Of a DNA stretch of 27,993 bases, positions 7,449 through 15,116 are shown piece by piece; positions within the stretch are counted from its first letter, which is position 1, and the number at the start of each line of letters is the position of its first letter. The notes beneath the pieces were generated by a model. It saw only the letters and a list, made by a program, of their open reading frames with translations. It did not search any database and was not told the origin of the DNA. The translations under genes and the position numbers were made by a program. Origin of the DNA: Parachlamydiales bacterium (GTDB lineage: Bacteria > Chlamydiota > Chlamydiia > Chlamydiales > JAJFMK01); NCBI GenBank assembly GCA_020050175.1, contig JAGVKY010000167.1, forward strand, positions 1 through 27,993. Reading direction: 5' to 3'.

Positions 7449-9422
7449 ATGAGTTGGACACCCGCACTAAAAGAAGATTTGAAAGAGATTGCCAAAACGA
7501 TCCGTCATTTGTCGATCGATGCCGTTGAAAAGGCCAATTCGGGCCACCCAGGACTCCCTTTAGGATGCGCTGAGATCGGGGCCTATCTTTATGGCTATCT
7601 ACTTCGGCATAACCCCAAGAATTCCAAGTGGATAAACCGTGATCGCTTTATCTTGTCGGCTGGGCATGGTTCCATGCTTCTTTATAGTTGTTTGCATCTA
7701 GCTGGTTTTAAGTTGCCGCTACAAGAAATTAAAAATTTTCGACAGTTGCATTCTCAGACTCCCGGCCATCCAGAATCGTTTGAAACCGATGGAGTGGAGG
7801 CAACAACTGGTCCTCTTGGACAAGGTTTTGGGAATGCTGTAGGCCATGCGATAGGTCTAAAGATTTTGCAGACCAATTTTGGGAAAGAGCTTTTTGATGC
7901 AAAAGTCTACTGCCTAGCAGGCGATGGATGCATCATGGAAGGGGTCACTTCTGAAGTCTCCTCCTATGCCGGTCACCTCGGCTTGGATAATCTTGTCATC
8001 ATTTACGACGCCAATAAAGTTTCTCTAGATGGGCCCTTAAGCGACTCCTGCTCCGAGGATACGGCCCTTCGCTACAAAGCTTATGGCTGGGATGTTTACG
8101 AGGTCGATGGGCATGACCTGGATGCTCTCCATAAAACCTTCCAAGAGGTGAATAAGGATCAAAAACGTCCGGTCATTGTTATCGCTAAGACAGTCATTGG
8201 TAAAGGATCTCCTCACCGTGAAGGGACTTATAAAGTGCATGGTTCTCCCCTTGGAAAAGAGGAGGCAAAGCTGACCAAAGAAGCTTTAGGAATTACTGGA
8301 GAAGATTTTTATATCGCTCCTAAGGTGAGCAGCTACTTTGAAAAGAAGCTTGTTCATGACCAAGAAAGAGAAGATAGCTGGAAAAAGAAGTTTGGAGATT
8401 GGGCAGAAGCTCATCCCGTATTGAGGAAAAAATTGGGTGACATGTTGCAAAGACAGGTTCCTGATGATCTCCAAGCCAAATTAATGGGTATGACGGTGCC
8501 CGCCTCTATCTCAACGCGAAAAGCGTCGCAAGAGATTTTAAATGTTTTAGGCGCTGAACTACCCTATCTCTACGGTGGATCTGCAGATCTTTCAGGTTCA
8601 GATATGACCTGGATGAAACCTTTTCCTGCGATTCAAAAGGGGCATTTTGAAGGGAGAAACTTCAAATTTGGCGTCCGCGAATTTGGGATGGCAACGATAG
8701 CTTCTGGTCTCTATGAGACACAAGCCTTTGTCCCCTATATCGGCACTTTTTTAACCTTCTCCGATTACATGCGGAATGCGATCCGGTTAATGGCTCTGAT
8801 GAAAGGACGGGTGATCTACCATTTCACACATGACTCAGTTTTTTTGGGTGAAGATGGTCCCACACACCAACCCATTGAACAATTAGCCTCCCTCCGAGCG
8901 ATTCCTAATCTCCATGTGATCCGCCCAGCCGATCATCACGAGCTTGTGGGGGGGTGGTTGTCTGCCTTGACATATCAAGGGCCGACAGCCTTTTCGCTCT
9001 CCCGTCAAAACTTGCCCACCTTAAAGGAAACGACTCCGGAAGGGGTTTTCAAAGGGGGGTATGTCCTTAAGAAAGAAATTGTTCCTCATGTTTTCACGCT
9101 AATTGCCACAGGGTCGGAAGTCTCCCTCGCGCTAGAAACCGCTGTTCTTTTAGAAGAAAAAGGAAAAGGAACACGTGTGGTCTCTCTTCCTTGCTTCGAA
9201 AGATTTAACGAACAAAGCGCAAGTTATCGCAACGAAGTTTTAGGAAAAGCTAAACGGGTGAGTATTGAAGCTGCAACGACATTTGGTTGGGCTCAATACA
9301 TTGGTCTAGATGGGATCGCGATTGGCATCGACTCTTTTGGGATATCAGCACCAGATAAAGAAATAGCGAAAGTGTTTGGTTTTACCAAAGAAGCGATTGC
9401 TGAAAGGTTGCTAAAATCATGA
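7449..9422 (+). CDS. tkt: Transketolase
   Basis: Thiamine-diphosphate enzyme of the non-oxidative pentose phosphate pathway; moves two-carbon units between ketose and aldose phosphates in the cytosol. The 657-residue length is normal. Seen: the N-terminal KANSGHPG substrate/TPP segment (His 33), the TPP-binding motif GDG (residues 158-160) followed at about 29 residues by Asn 189, and in the second domain FGVREFGMA with the conserved catalytic Glu, then HDSVFLGEDGPTHQP, which holds further TPP and substrate contacts. The start is ATG 7449; there is no Shine-Dalgarno and a -10-like element ends 9 nt upstream. The stop overlaps the hemE ATG by 4 nt (ATGA), so the downstream haem genes are translationally coupled. 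In C. trachomatis, from memory, tkt sits next to alaS. Confidence 0.97.
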   Translation: MSWTPALKEDLKEIAKTIRHLSIDAVEKANSGHPGLPLGCAEIGAYLYGYLLRHNPKNSKWINRDRFILSAGHGSMLLYSCLHLAGFKLPLQEIKNFRQLHSQTPGHPESFETDGVEATTGPLGQGFGNAVGHAIGLKILQTNFGKELFDAKVYCLAGDGCIMEGVTSEVSSYAGHLGLDNLVIIYDANKVSLDGPLSDSCSEDTALRYKAYGWDVYEVDGHDLDALHKTFQEVNKDQKRPVIVIAKTVIGKGSPHREGTYKVHGSPLGKEEAKLTKEALGITGEDFYIAPKVSSYFEKKLVHDQEREDSWKKKFGDWAEAHPVLRKKLGDMLQRQVPDDLQAKLMGMTVPASISTRKASQEILNVLGAELPYLYGGSADLSGSDMTWMKPFPAIQKGHFEGRNFKFGVREFGMATIASGLYETQAFVPYIGTFLTFSDYMRNAIRLMALMKGRVIYHFTHDSVFLGEDGPTHQPIEQLASLRAIPNLHVIRPADHHELVGGWLSALTYQGPTAFSLSRQNLPTLKETTPEGVFKGGYVLKKEIVPHVFTLIATGSEVSLALETAVLLEEKGKGTRVVSLPCFERFNEQSASYRNEVLGKAKRVSIEAATTFGWAQYIGLDGIAIGIDSFGISAPDKEIAKVFGFTKEAIAERLLKS

Positions 9423-10420
9423 GACCCTCTTCTCCTCTTCTGCAAGCTTTGTATGGTGAAAGGGGGGGGCGCCCTCCAGTCTGGTTCATGCGCCAGGCGG
9501 GGCGTGCCTTGCCTCCTTTTCGTCGATTGAGGGAGGAGCATTCGTTTTTAGAACTTTGCCACGACCCTATGTTGGCAGCCGCTGTTACGCTCCTGCCAGA
9601 GCCTTTGGGGGTTGACGCCCTCGTGATTTTTTCTGATATCTTGATTCCGATCGAAACTTATGGTGTTGGACTCTCCTATCCCACGGGCATTGGCCCTAAA
9701 ATTGAACACCCTCTTGAACGCTCTCAAGGTGTAGATGAACTTTTTCCTCTCAATTTAGAAGCCTTATCCTTTGTAGGTGAGGCCATTCGGAGAGTAAAGC
9801 GAGAATCGGTCCTTCCTGTGATTGGTTTTGCTGGTGGCCCTTTCACGTTGGCTTCCTACCTGATTGAGGGGGGGCATGTAGGAGAGTTAAAAAAGACCAA
9901 GCAATGGATGTTGGATGACCCACGCTCATTCGCCGCGCTGATGGAAAGGCTGACTTACGACACCATTAGGTACTTAAAATTACAAGTCGATGCAGGGGCC
10001 GATCTCCTTCAAGTTTTTGAAACCTGGTTGACTCATCTTCCTGGACATATTGTCATAGAACATGTGCTTCCTCATCTACGTCTCATCATAGAAGAGGTAA
10101 GGCGCTGGAGAGTCCCTTTGATCCTTTTTTCAAGAGGACCTCATTCGCCGCTTTTGGCTCGGCTCGAACCGACGGGAGTGAGTGTTGATCATACCGTTGA
10201 TTTGCAAAAGATGAGAGAGGCCTTCCCTAATCTTGTTCTACAGGGAAATCTTGATCCTTCAGCTCTTTTGGCTCCTCATGGTCTTCGCCGTGAAGTCGAA
10301 AAAATTCTGACAGAAAGAGAGGGAGACCGCTCTTTTATCTTTAACCTGGGGCATGGAGTCTTACCAGAGACGCCGGTTTCTTCCTTACAAGAAGTCATAA
10401 GGATCGTTAAAGGTGGATGA
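9419..10420 (+). CDS. hemE: Uroporphyrinogen III decarboxylase
   Basis: Removes the four acetate carboxyl groups of uroporphyrinogen III to give coproporphyrinogen III, in the cytosol, without a cofactor. The 333-residue protein has the family signature RQAGR (residues 25-29), the catalytic Asp in FSDILIP (Asp 73), the GFAGGPFTLASY segment with its conserved Tyr, and the closing QGNLDPSALL and FNLGHGVLPETP motifs with the conserved His. Slightly shorter than E. coli HemE (354). It starts within the tkt stop codon (4-nt overlap) and overlaps hemN by 8 nt, so hemE and hemN, which act in consecutive steps, are made together. Function very secure. Confidence 0.97.
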   Translation: MRPSSPLLQALYGERGGRPPVWFMRQAGRALPPFRRLREEHSFLELCHDPMLAAAVTLLPEPLGVDALVIFSDILIPIETYGVGLSYPTGIGPKIEHPLERSQGVDELFPLNLEALSFVGEAIRRVKRESVLPVIGFAGGPFTLASYLIEGGHVGELKKTKQWMLDDPRSFAALMERLTYDTIRYLKLQVDAGADLLQVFETWLTHLPGHIVIEHVLPHLRLIIEEVRRWRVPLILFSRGPHSPLLARLEPTGVSVDHTVDLQKMREAFPNLVLQGNLDPSALLAPHGLRREVEKILTEREGDRSFIFNLGHGVLPETPVSSLQEVIRIVKGG

Positions 10421-11777
10421 TCTTCTTGCTGATCTTCGCTCCCTAAACCAACCCCTTCCCCGCTATACCAGCTACCCAACAGCTGCTGAATGGCGTCATG
10501 TCAATGATGTGACTTACGAAGAGCATCTTTCTCGCATAGGGAGAGGGCCTGTCAGTCTCTACTTCCATGTCCCTTTTTGCGAGACGATGTGTCTCTATTG
10601 TGGCTGTTCGGTGATTTTAAACCGAAAAAGGGAGAACGAGGAGCGTTATGTTCAAGCTCTGCAAAAAGAGATAGCTCTTATCGGCTCGAAGATTGGATGG
10701 CGCCCTATTAACCAACTCCATTTTGGGGGAGGTACTCCCACTAAGCTGCTTACAGAAGATTTTGAAGCCCTTTTTTCTACTCTCTCCTCTTTTTTTACCT
10801 TCCAAGAGGGGGCGGAAATCGCCATCGAAGTCGATCCTCGCACAGTCTTTACTGACGGGGGAGAAAAATTGCGCGGTTTAAAGCGGGTAGGTTTCAACCG
10901 AATTAGCTTTGGAGTACAAGATACCGACCCTGAAGTTCAAGAGGCTGTGAGGCGCAGACAAACCCTTGAGATGACCGCAAAAACCTTTCAATGGGCGCGA
11001 GAAATTGATTTTGAAGAGGGTATTAATGTTGATCTCATTTACGGCCTCCCTTTTCAGACAGAGGAGAGGTTTCGAAAAACGGCTGAAGATATTGTTGCTT
11101 TAGGTCCCGATCGAATTGCTCTTTTTTCTTATGCCAAGATCCCGTGGCTAAAAGCGCACCAAAAAGCGATTAAAGAGGAAACTTTGCCCTCTACAGAGGA
11201 AAAATTTCGTCTTTACTTAGCAGCGCGAGAAATTTTTTTGGAAGCTGGCTATGTGACCCTCGGGATGGACCATTTTGCGAAAAAAGGGGATTCCTTGGCG
11301 CTTGGTCTTGAAAATGGAACATTAGGTCGCAATTTCCAAGGCTACACGCTTAAACCCTCATCGACCTTATTGGGACTTGGTGTAACCGCTATCGGCGATC
11401 TCACCTCAGGCTATTTCCAAAACGAAAAAGATCTCCCTACCTATTACAGAGCTCTCGAACAAAATCGCCTTCCGACTCACCGCGGCCTTATCCTTACTCC
11501 TGAAGACCATATCCGCCGGTATGTGATCCATACCCTTATGTGCCGATTCCAGCTCGACAAAGAGCTCTTTTTTGAAAAGTTCAATCTCCACTTCGACACC
11601 CATTTTGCAAAAGAAAGGGTGGCGCTCGAGCAACACATCCAACGAAACCTCGTGCAAGAAAGCGAAGGCTATCTTACTCTCACCCCACGCGGCCGTCTTT
11701 TTGTCCGCAACGTCGTCTCTACTTTCGACGCCTACCATTCAGCCTCAACCCTTCCCAGATTTTCGCAATCTGTCTAG
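10413..11777 (+). CDS. hemN: Oxygen-independent coproporphyrinogen III oxidase (radical SAM)
   Basis: Converts coproporphyrinogen III to protoporphyrinogen IX by oxidative decarboxylation, using a 4Fe-4S cluster and S-adenosylmethionine. At 454 residues it matches E. coli HemN (457). The cluster-binding CX3CX2CXC is at Cys 56, 60, 63 and 65; the extra fourth Cys is typical of true HemN rather than HemW. The FGGGTP motif (SAM binding) and the DLIYGLPFQT segment follow, with the HemN C-terminal domain. The only possible start is GTG 10413, because an in-frame stop lies at 10398; TAAGGA sits 9 nt upstream, inside hemE. Overlaps hemE by 8 nt. In C. trachomatis hemG follows hemN; here clpC follows instead. 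Confidence 0.96.
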   Translation: MDDLLADLRSLNQPLPRYTSYPTAAEWRHVNDVTYEEHLSRIGRGPVSLYFHVPFCETMCLYCGCSVILNRKRENEERYVQALQKEIALIGSKIGWRPINQLHFGGGTPTKLLTEDFEALFSTLSSFFTFQEGAEIAIEVDPRTVFTDGGEKLRGLKRVGFNRISFGVQDTDPEVQEAVRRRQTLEMTAKTFQWAREIDFEEGINVDLIYGLPFQTEERFRKTAEDIVALGPDRIALFSYAKIPWLKAHQKAIKEETLPSTEEKFRLYLAAREIFLEAGYVTLGMDHFAKKGDSLALGLENGTLGRNFQGYTLKPSSTLLGLGVTAIGDLTSGYFQNEKDLPTYYRALEQNRLPTHRGLILTPEDHIRRYVIHTLMCRFQLDKELFFEKFNLHFDTHFAKERVALEQHIQRNLVQESEGYLTLTPRGRLFVRNVVSTFDAYHSASTLPRFSQSV

Positions 11778-11812
11778 TTGAAGGAAAGGGAAGGTCCTGT
11801 TAGGTAGGGATA

Positions 11813-11841
11813 TTGAAATTAACACTGATCCATCCTAGATT
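11813..11841 (+). promoter_or_regulatory. Candidate sigma70-type promoter of clpC
   Basis: TTGAAA (-35, 5/6), a 17-nt spacer and TAGATT (-10, 4/6). The -10 ends 9 nt before the clpC ATG at 11851, again predicting a leader of about 3 nt. No HrcA/CIRCE-type inverted repeat is visible here. Confidence 0.45.
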
Positions 11842-11850
11842 TTGGGCATT

Positions 11851-14403
11851 ATGTTCGACAAGTTTACCAACAGGGCCAAGCAGGTCATCAAATTAGCCAA
11901 GAAAGAGGCTCAGCGTCTCAACCACAACTATTTAGGGACAGAACACGTTCTCTTAGGGTTGCTGAAGCTGGGACAGGGAGTCGCCGTCAATGTTTTAAGA
12001 ACATTGAATGTCGACTATGAAACGATCCGTGCCGAAGTTGAAAAGGTTGTAGGCTTTGGACCTGAAGTACAGGTCTTTGGCGATCCAGCACTTACGGGCA
12101 AGGTAAAAAAAGTTTTCGAGTATGCCAATGAAGAGGCTGCCAATCTCAACCACAATTACGTGGGGACCGAGCACCTTCTTTTAGGCCTTTTAAGACAGAC
12201 AGAAGGGGTGGCAGCTCAGGTTCTTGAAAATCTGAATGTTAACCTAAAAGAGGTCCGTAAAGAGGTTCTCAAAGAGCTTGAAAATTTCAATCTCCAGCTT
12301 CCTCCTTTGGGAAGCCCAGGGACTCCTCCTCCTCCCTCCTCCTCCCGCCCTTATGATAAAGCTGGACCAGCAGGGGGCAACGATAAGATGCCAGCCCTCA
12401 AAGCTTATGGTTACGACCTGACCGAAAAAGCCCGCGAAGGGAAAATGGATCCTGTCATTGGCCGAAAAGATGAGGTTGAGCGACTGATTTTGATCCTTTG
12501 CCGACGTCGTAAAAATAACCCTGTTTTAATTGGCGAAGCGGGTGTTGGAAAAACTGCGATTGTCGAAGGTCTAGCTCAAGCGATTGTTCGAGGCGACGTA
12601 CCTGATAATCTCCGAAAGAAAAAACTTATTAGCCTTGATTTGGCTTTGATGATTGCTGGTACCAAGTACCGCGGTCAGTTTGAAGAGCGGATTAAAGCCG
12701 TGATGGATGAGATCCGTAAAAACGGCAATATCCTCCTCTTTATCGACGAACTCCACACGATTGTAGGGGCCGGTGCTGCGGAAGGGGCGATCGACGCCTC
12801 TAACATTTTAAAGCCGGCTCTCTCTAGAGGTGAAATTCAATGTATCGGTGCCACAACAGTGGATGAATACCGGAAACACATCGAGAAAGATGCAGCCCTT
12901 GAAAGACGCTTCCAGAAGATTTTTGTCTCTCCACCTTCAGTAGATGACACGATTCAGATTTTGAATGGTCTGAAGCAAAAATACGAAGAGCACCACAAGT
13001 GTATTTATACCCCTCAAGCGATCTCCTCTGCTGCCATCTTAGCGGACCGTTATGTCCACGGCAGGTTTCTTCCTGATAAGGCGATCGACCTCCTCGATGA
13101 GGCTGGAGCCAAAATGCGGATTTCAATGATGAATCAGCCGCAAGACATCAGCAATTACGAGAAAGATATTGAAGATGTGAGAGTCGCTAAAGAAGAGGCG
13201 ATTAGCAAACAAGAGTATGAAAAGGCTGCCAACCTCCGCGATAAAGAAAAAAATCTGCGTGAAGAGTTGCAAAAGCTTAAAACCCAATGGGAAAGCAATA
13301 AAGAAGAGCATGAAGTCATCGTCGAAGAAGAGGATGTCGCTATGGTCGTTGCTCGCCAAACGGGTATTCCTATCCATCGGTTGACAGAAGAGGAGACTCA
13401 GAAAGTCCTCAAGATGGAGGAAGAACTTAGAGGGAGCATCATCGGTCAAGAAGATGCGATCAAGCAGGTTTGCCGGGCTATTCGTAGAAGCCGTGCCGAC
13501 ATTAAAGACCCAAATCGTCCTATCGGTGCCTTCCTATTTTTAGGCCCAACAGGGGTCGGCAAGACCTTTTTAGCGCGTCTTTTAGCGATCCAAATGTTTG
13601 GTGGCGAAGATGCTCTCATTCAAGTCGACATGTCGGAATACATGGAGAAATTTGCTGTCAGCCGGATGACAGGTTCTCCTCCAGGCTACGTCGGCCATGA
13701 AGAAGGGGGACAGCTGACAGAGCAGGTCCGTCAACGTCCTTACTCTGTTGTCCTTTTCGACGAGATTGAAAAAGCCCACCCCGATGTGATGGATATCCTC
13801 CTTCAAATCTTGGAAGAGGGACGTTTAACAGACTCTTTTGGTCGAAAAATTGACTTTAGAAACACCATCATTATCATGACCTCCAATGCGGGAGCTGACC
13901 TGATCCGTCGCACGACAGAGATGGGCTTTGGCGCCAAAGAGGAGACTCTTGAATACGATGCGATCAAGGATAAGATTGAGCGTGAGGTGAAGAAGAAGTT
14001 TAAGCCAGAGTTCTTAAACCGCCTCAATGGTCAAGTTATCTTCCACCCATTGACAAAAGAGCATCTCAAACAAGTCATCCGCCTCGAAATCGAGAAGCTC
14101 CACAAGCGGCTTAAAACCCGCCAGGTCACGATCGAGTTGGATGAAAAGGCCCTCAACTTCCTCGTCGACAAAGGGTACCAACCAGAGATGGGAGCAAGAC
14201 CTGTCCGTCGTACAGTCGAAGAGTACCTAGAGGATCCGCTCGCAGAAAAACTTCTCCTCAATCCAAATGAAGGTCGCCGTTGTCTCGTCACTGTGGAAGG
14301 AGACAACCTCCGAATCCTAGACGAAGAGGTTTTCCCGCTGATTCCAACAGGAAAAAGCAAAAAGCCCAAAAAAGCGATCACGCAGCAACCAACAAGCAGC
14401 TAA
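11851..14403 (+). CDS. clpC: ClpC, AAA+ unfoldase of the Clp protease
   Basis: Hexameric ATPase that unfolds proteins and feeds them to ClpP. The 850-residue protein has two N-domain repeats (about residues 1-75 and 80-145, each with the HNY-x-GTEHxLLGLL pattern), a Pro/Ser-rich linker, AAA domain D1 with Walker A GEAGVGKT (from 228) and Walker B LLFIDELH, a UVR-type coiled middle domain (about 450-485), and AAA domain D2 with Walker A GPTGVGKT (from 565) and Walker B VVLFDEIEKAHPD. The MGFGAK stretch near residue 691 matches the ClpP-docking (V/I/M)GF loop, so it is a protease partner rather than a ClpB disaggregase. The start is ATG 11851, as in chlamydial ClpC (MF-x-KFTNRAKQVI); a TTG three codons earlier is not needed. 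Followed by a strong terminator. Confidence 0.98.
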   Translation: MFDKFTNRAKQVIKLAKKEAQRLNHNYLGTEHVLLGLLKLGQGVAVNVLRTLNVDYETIRAEVEKVVGFGPEVQVFGDPALTGKVKKVFEYANEEAANLNHNYVGTEHLLLGLLRQTEGVAAQVLENLNVNLKEVRKEVLKELENFNLQLPPLGSPGTPPPPSSSRPYDKAGPAGGNDKMPALKAYGYDLTEKAREGKMDPVIGRKDEVERLILILCRRRKNNPVLIGEAGVGKTAIVEGLAQAIVRGDVPDNLRKKKLISLDLALMIAGTKYRGQFEERIKAVMDEIRKNGNILLFIDELHTIVGAGAAEGAIDASNILKPALSRGEIQCIGATTVDEYRKHIEKDAALERRFQKIFVSPPSVDDTIQILNGLKQKYEEHHKCIYTPQAISSAAILADRYVHGRFLPDKAIDLLDEAGAKMRISMMNQPQDISNYEKDIEDVRVAKEEAISKQEYEKAANLRDKEKNLREELQKLKTQWESNKEEHEVIVEEEDVAMVVARQTGIPIHRLTEEETQKVLKMEEELRGSIIGQEDAIKQVCRAIRRSRADIKDPNRPIGAFLFLGPTGVGKTFLARLLAIQMFGGEDALIQVDMSEYMEKFAVSRMTGSPPGYVGHEEGGQLTEQVRQRPYSVVLFDEIEKAHPDVMDILLQILEEGRLTDSFGRKIDFRNTIIIMTSNAGADLIRRTTEMGFGAKEETLEYDAIKDKIEREVKKKFKPEFLNRLNGQVIFHPLTKEHLKQVIRLEIEKLHKRLKTRQVTIELDEKALNFLVDKGYQPEMGARPVRRTVEEYLEDPLAEKLLLNPNEGRRCLVTVEGDNLRILDEEVFPLIPTGKSKKPKKAITQQPTSS

Positions 14404-14422
14404 CGACAAAAGAAAGCGGTAA

Positions 14423-14463
14423 AAAAAAGGACCTATTGGTTGGTAACCATTAGGTCCTTTTTT
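14423..14463 (+). terminator. Intrinsic terminator after clpC
   Basis: A 13-bp perfect stem, AAAAAAGGACCTA / TAGGTCCTTTTTT, extends past one T-T mismatch by a further 5 bp (TGGTT/AACCA) to a GGT triloop. A T-rich run follows on the plus strand and an A-run precedes it, so the hairpin could work in both directions. It lies 19 nt after the clpC stop. Confidence 0.92.
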
Positions 14464-14493
14464 GTTTTTCGCCTTTTTGAGACGATCGGGGCT

Positions 14494-15048
14494 GTGAATC
14501 TTGTTGTGATTAAGCCGAAGCCACCTTTACTGACGATCGATGTCGTCTATGCAACGGATAGGAACTTCATGGGAGAGGCGATGTACGACGCTCCTTTGAT
14601 GGCTCTTGTTGTTGAAGCGGTAGAAGCCCTGGAAAAGGCTCATGCTTTGGTTTTGAGGGAGGGGTATGGCTTCCTTCTGCTCGATGGCTATCGCCCTATC
14701 TCGGTGCAGCAGAAGATGTGGGATAGGATTCAAGACGAGCGTTTTGTGTCTAACCCCAAGAAGATGGGGGGCAGGCACACGCGGGGCACAGCTATTGACC
14801 TCACCCTGACCGATTTAAAGGGAAATCAGGTGGAAATGCCAACACCCTTCGATTCCTTCTCAGAAAAGGCAAGCTATGCCTTTACCGATTTTCCCCCTTT
14901 AATCCTCAAACGGCGCGAACTTCTTTTGCGTATCATGCAAGAGGCTGGCTTTGAGCCTCTTCCCACCGAATGGTGGCATTTCGACCTCAAAGGATGGGGT
15001 CAATTTCCTCCTTTAGATCTTCCACTTTCCTCTCTTACAAATAACTAA
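14494..15048 (+). CDS. VanX/DdpX-like D-alanyl-D-alanine dipeptidase
   Basis: Zinc peptidase of family M15D, expected to split D-Ala-D-Ala or a related dipeptide. With the numbering from GTG 14494, the zinc ligands and base all fit: His 95 and Asp 102 in GRHTRGTAID (spacing 7, as VanX His116-Asp123), Glu 159 and His 162 in EWWH (spacing 3, as Glu181-His184), and Arg 67 in DGYRP (VanX Arg71). No signal peptide, so it is probably cytoplasmic. The longest open frame begins with TTG inside the clpC terminator hairpin, which is unlikely as a start; GTG 14494 or GTG 14506 keep the whole domain. No clear promoter or ribosome site was found; expression may depend on read-through. Likely role: recycling dipeptide released from chlamydial peptidoglycan, or another dipeptide; not evidence of glycopeptide resistance. 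Confidence 0.88.
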   Translation: MNLVVIKPKPPLLTIDVVYATDRNFMGEAMYDAPLMALVVEAVEALEKAHALVLREGYGFLLLDGYRPISVQQKMWDRIQDERFVSNPKKMGGRHTRGTAIDLTLTDLKGNQVEMPTPFDSFSEKASYAFTDFPPLILKRRELLLRIMQEAGFEPLPTEWWHFDLKGWGQFPPLDLPLSSLTNN

Positions 15049-15071
15049 TTAATTTCTTGATCAGAAATTAA
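15049..15071. repeat. Perfect 9-bp inverted repeat upstream of the giant gene
   Basis: TTAATTTCT and AGAAATTAA flank the loop TGATC, starting right after the dipeptidase stop codon and 46 bp before the giant gene's ATG. It is AT-rich and lacks a T-run, so it fits an operator better than a terminator. Confidence 0.4.
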
Positions 15072-15072
15072 A

Positions 15073-15101
15073 CAATTAGAGTTGCAATTAGATTGTAATT
15101 G
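15073..15101. repeat. CAATTAGA direct repeats plus an inverted half copy
   Basis: CAATTAGA occurs at 15073-15080 and again at 15085-15092 (12-nt period, roughly one helical turn). The reverse complement of its CAATTA core (TAATTG) follows at 15096-15101. Located between the inverted repeat and the ribosome site of the giant gene, so it may be a regulator binding site; AT-rich chance is the alternative. Confidence 0.3.
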
Positions 15102-15116
15102 TTGAGGAATATTCCA

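Noticed and set aside
12571..14381. Several antisense open frames of 60-116 codons opposite clpC
   Set aside because: They are shadows of a highly conserved gene with constrained codon use; none has a plausible start site or recognisable domain.
14440..14493. TTG start that would add 18 residues to the VanX-like protein
   Set aside because: The extra codons lie inside the clpC terminator hairpin and its T-run; they resemble no family sequence and have no ribosome site.
14494..15048. Vancomycin-resistance gene cluster
   Set aside because: Only the dipeptidase is present; no VanH, VanA-type ligase or VanRS is nearby, and the cell is an obligate intracellular bacterium.
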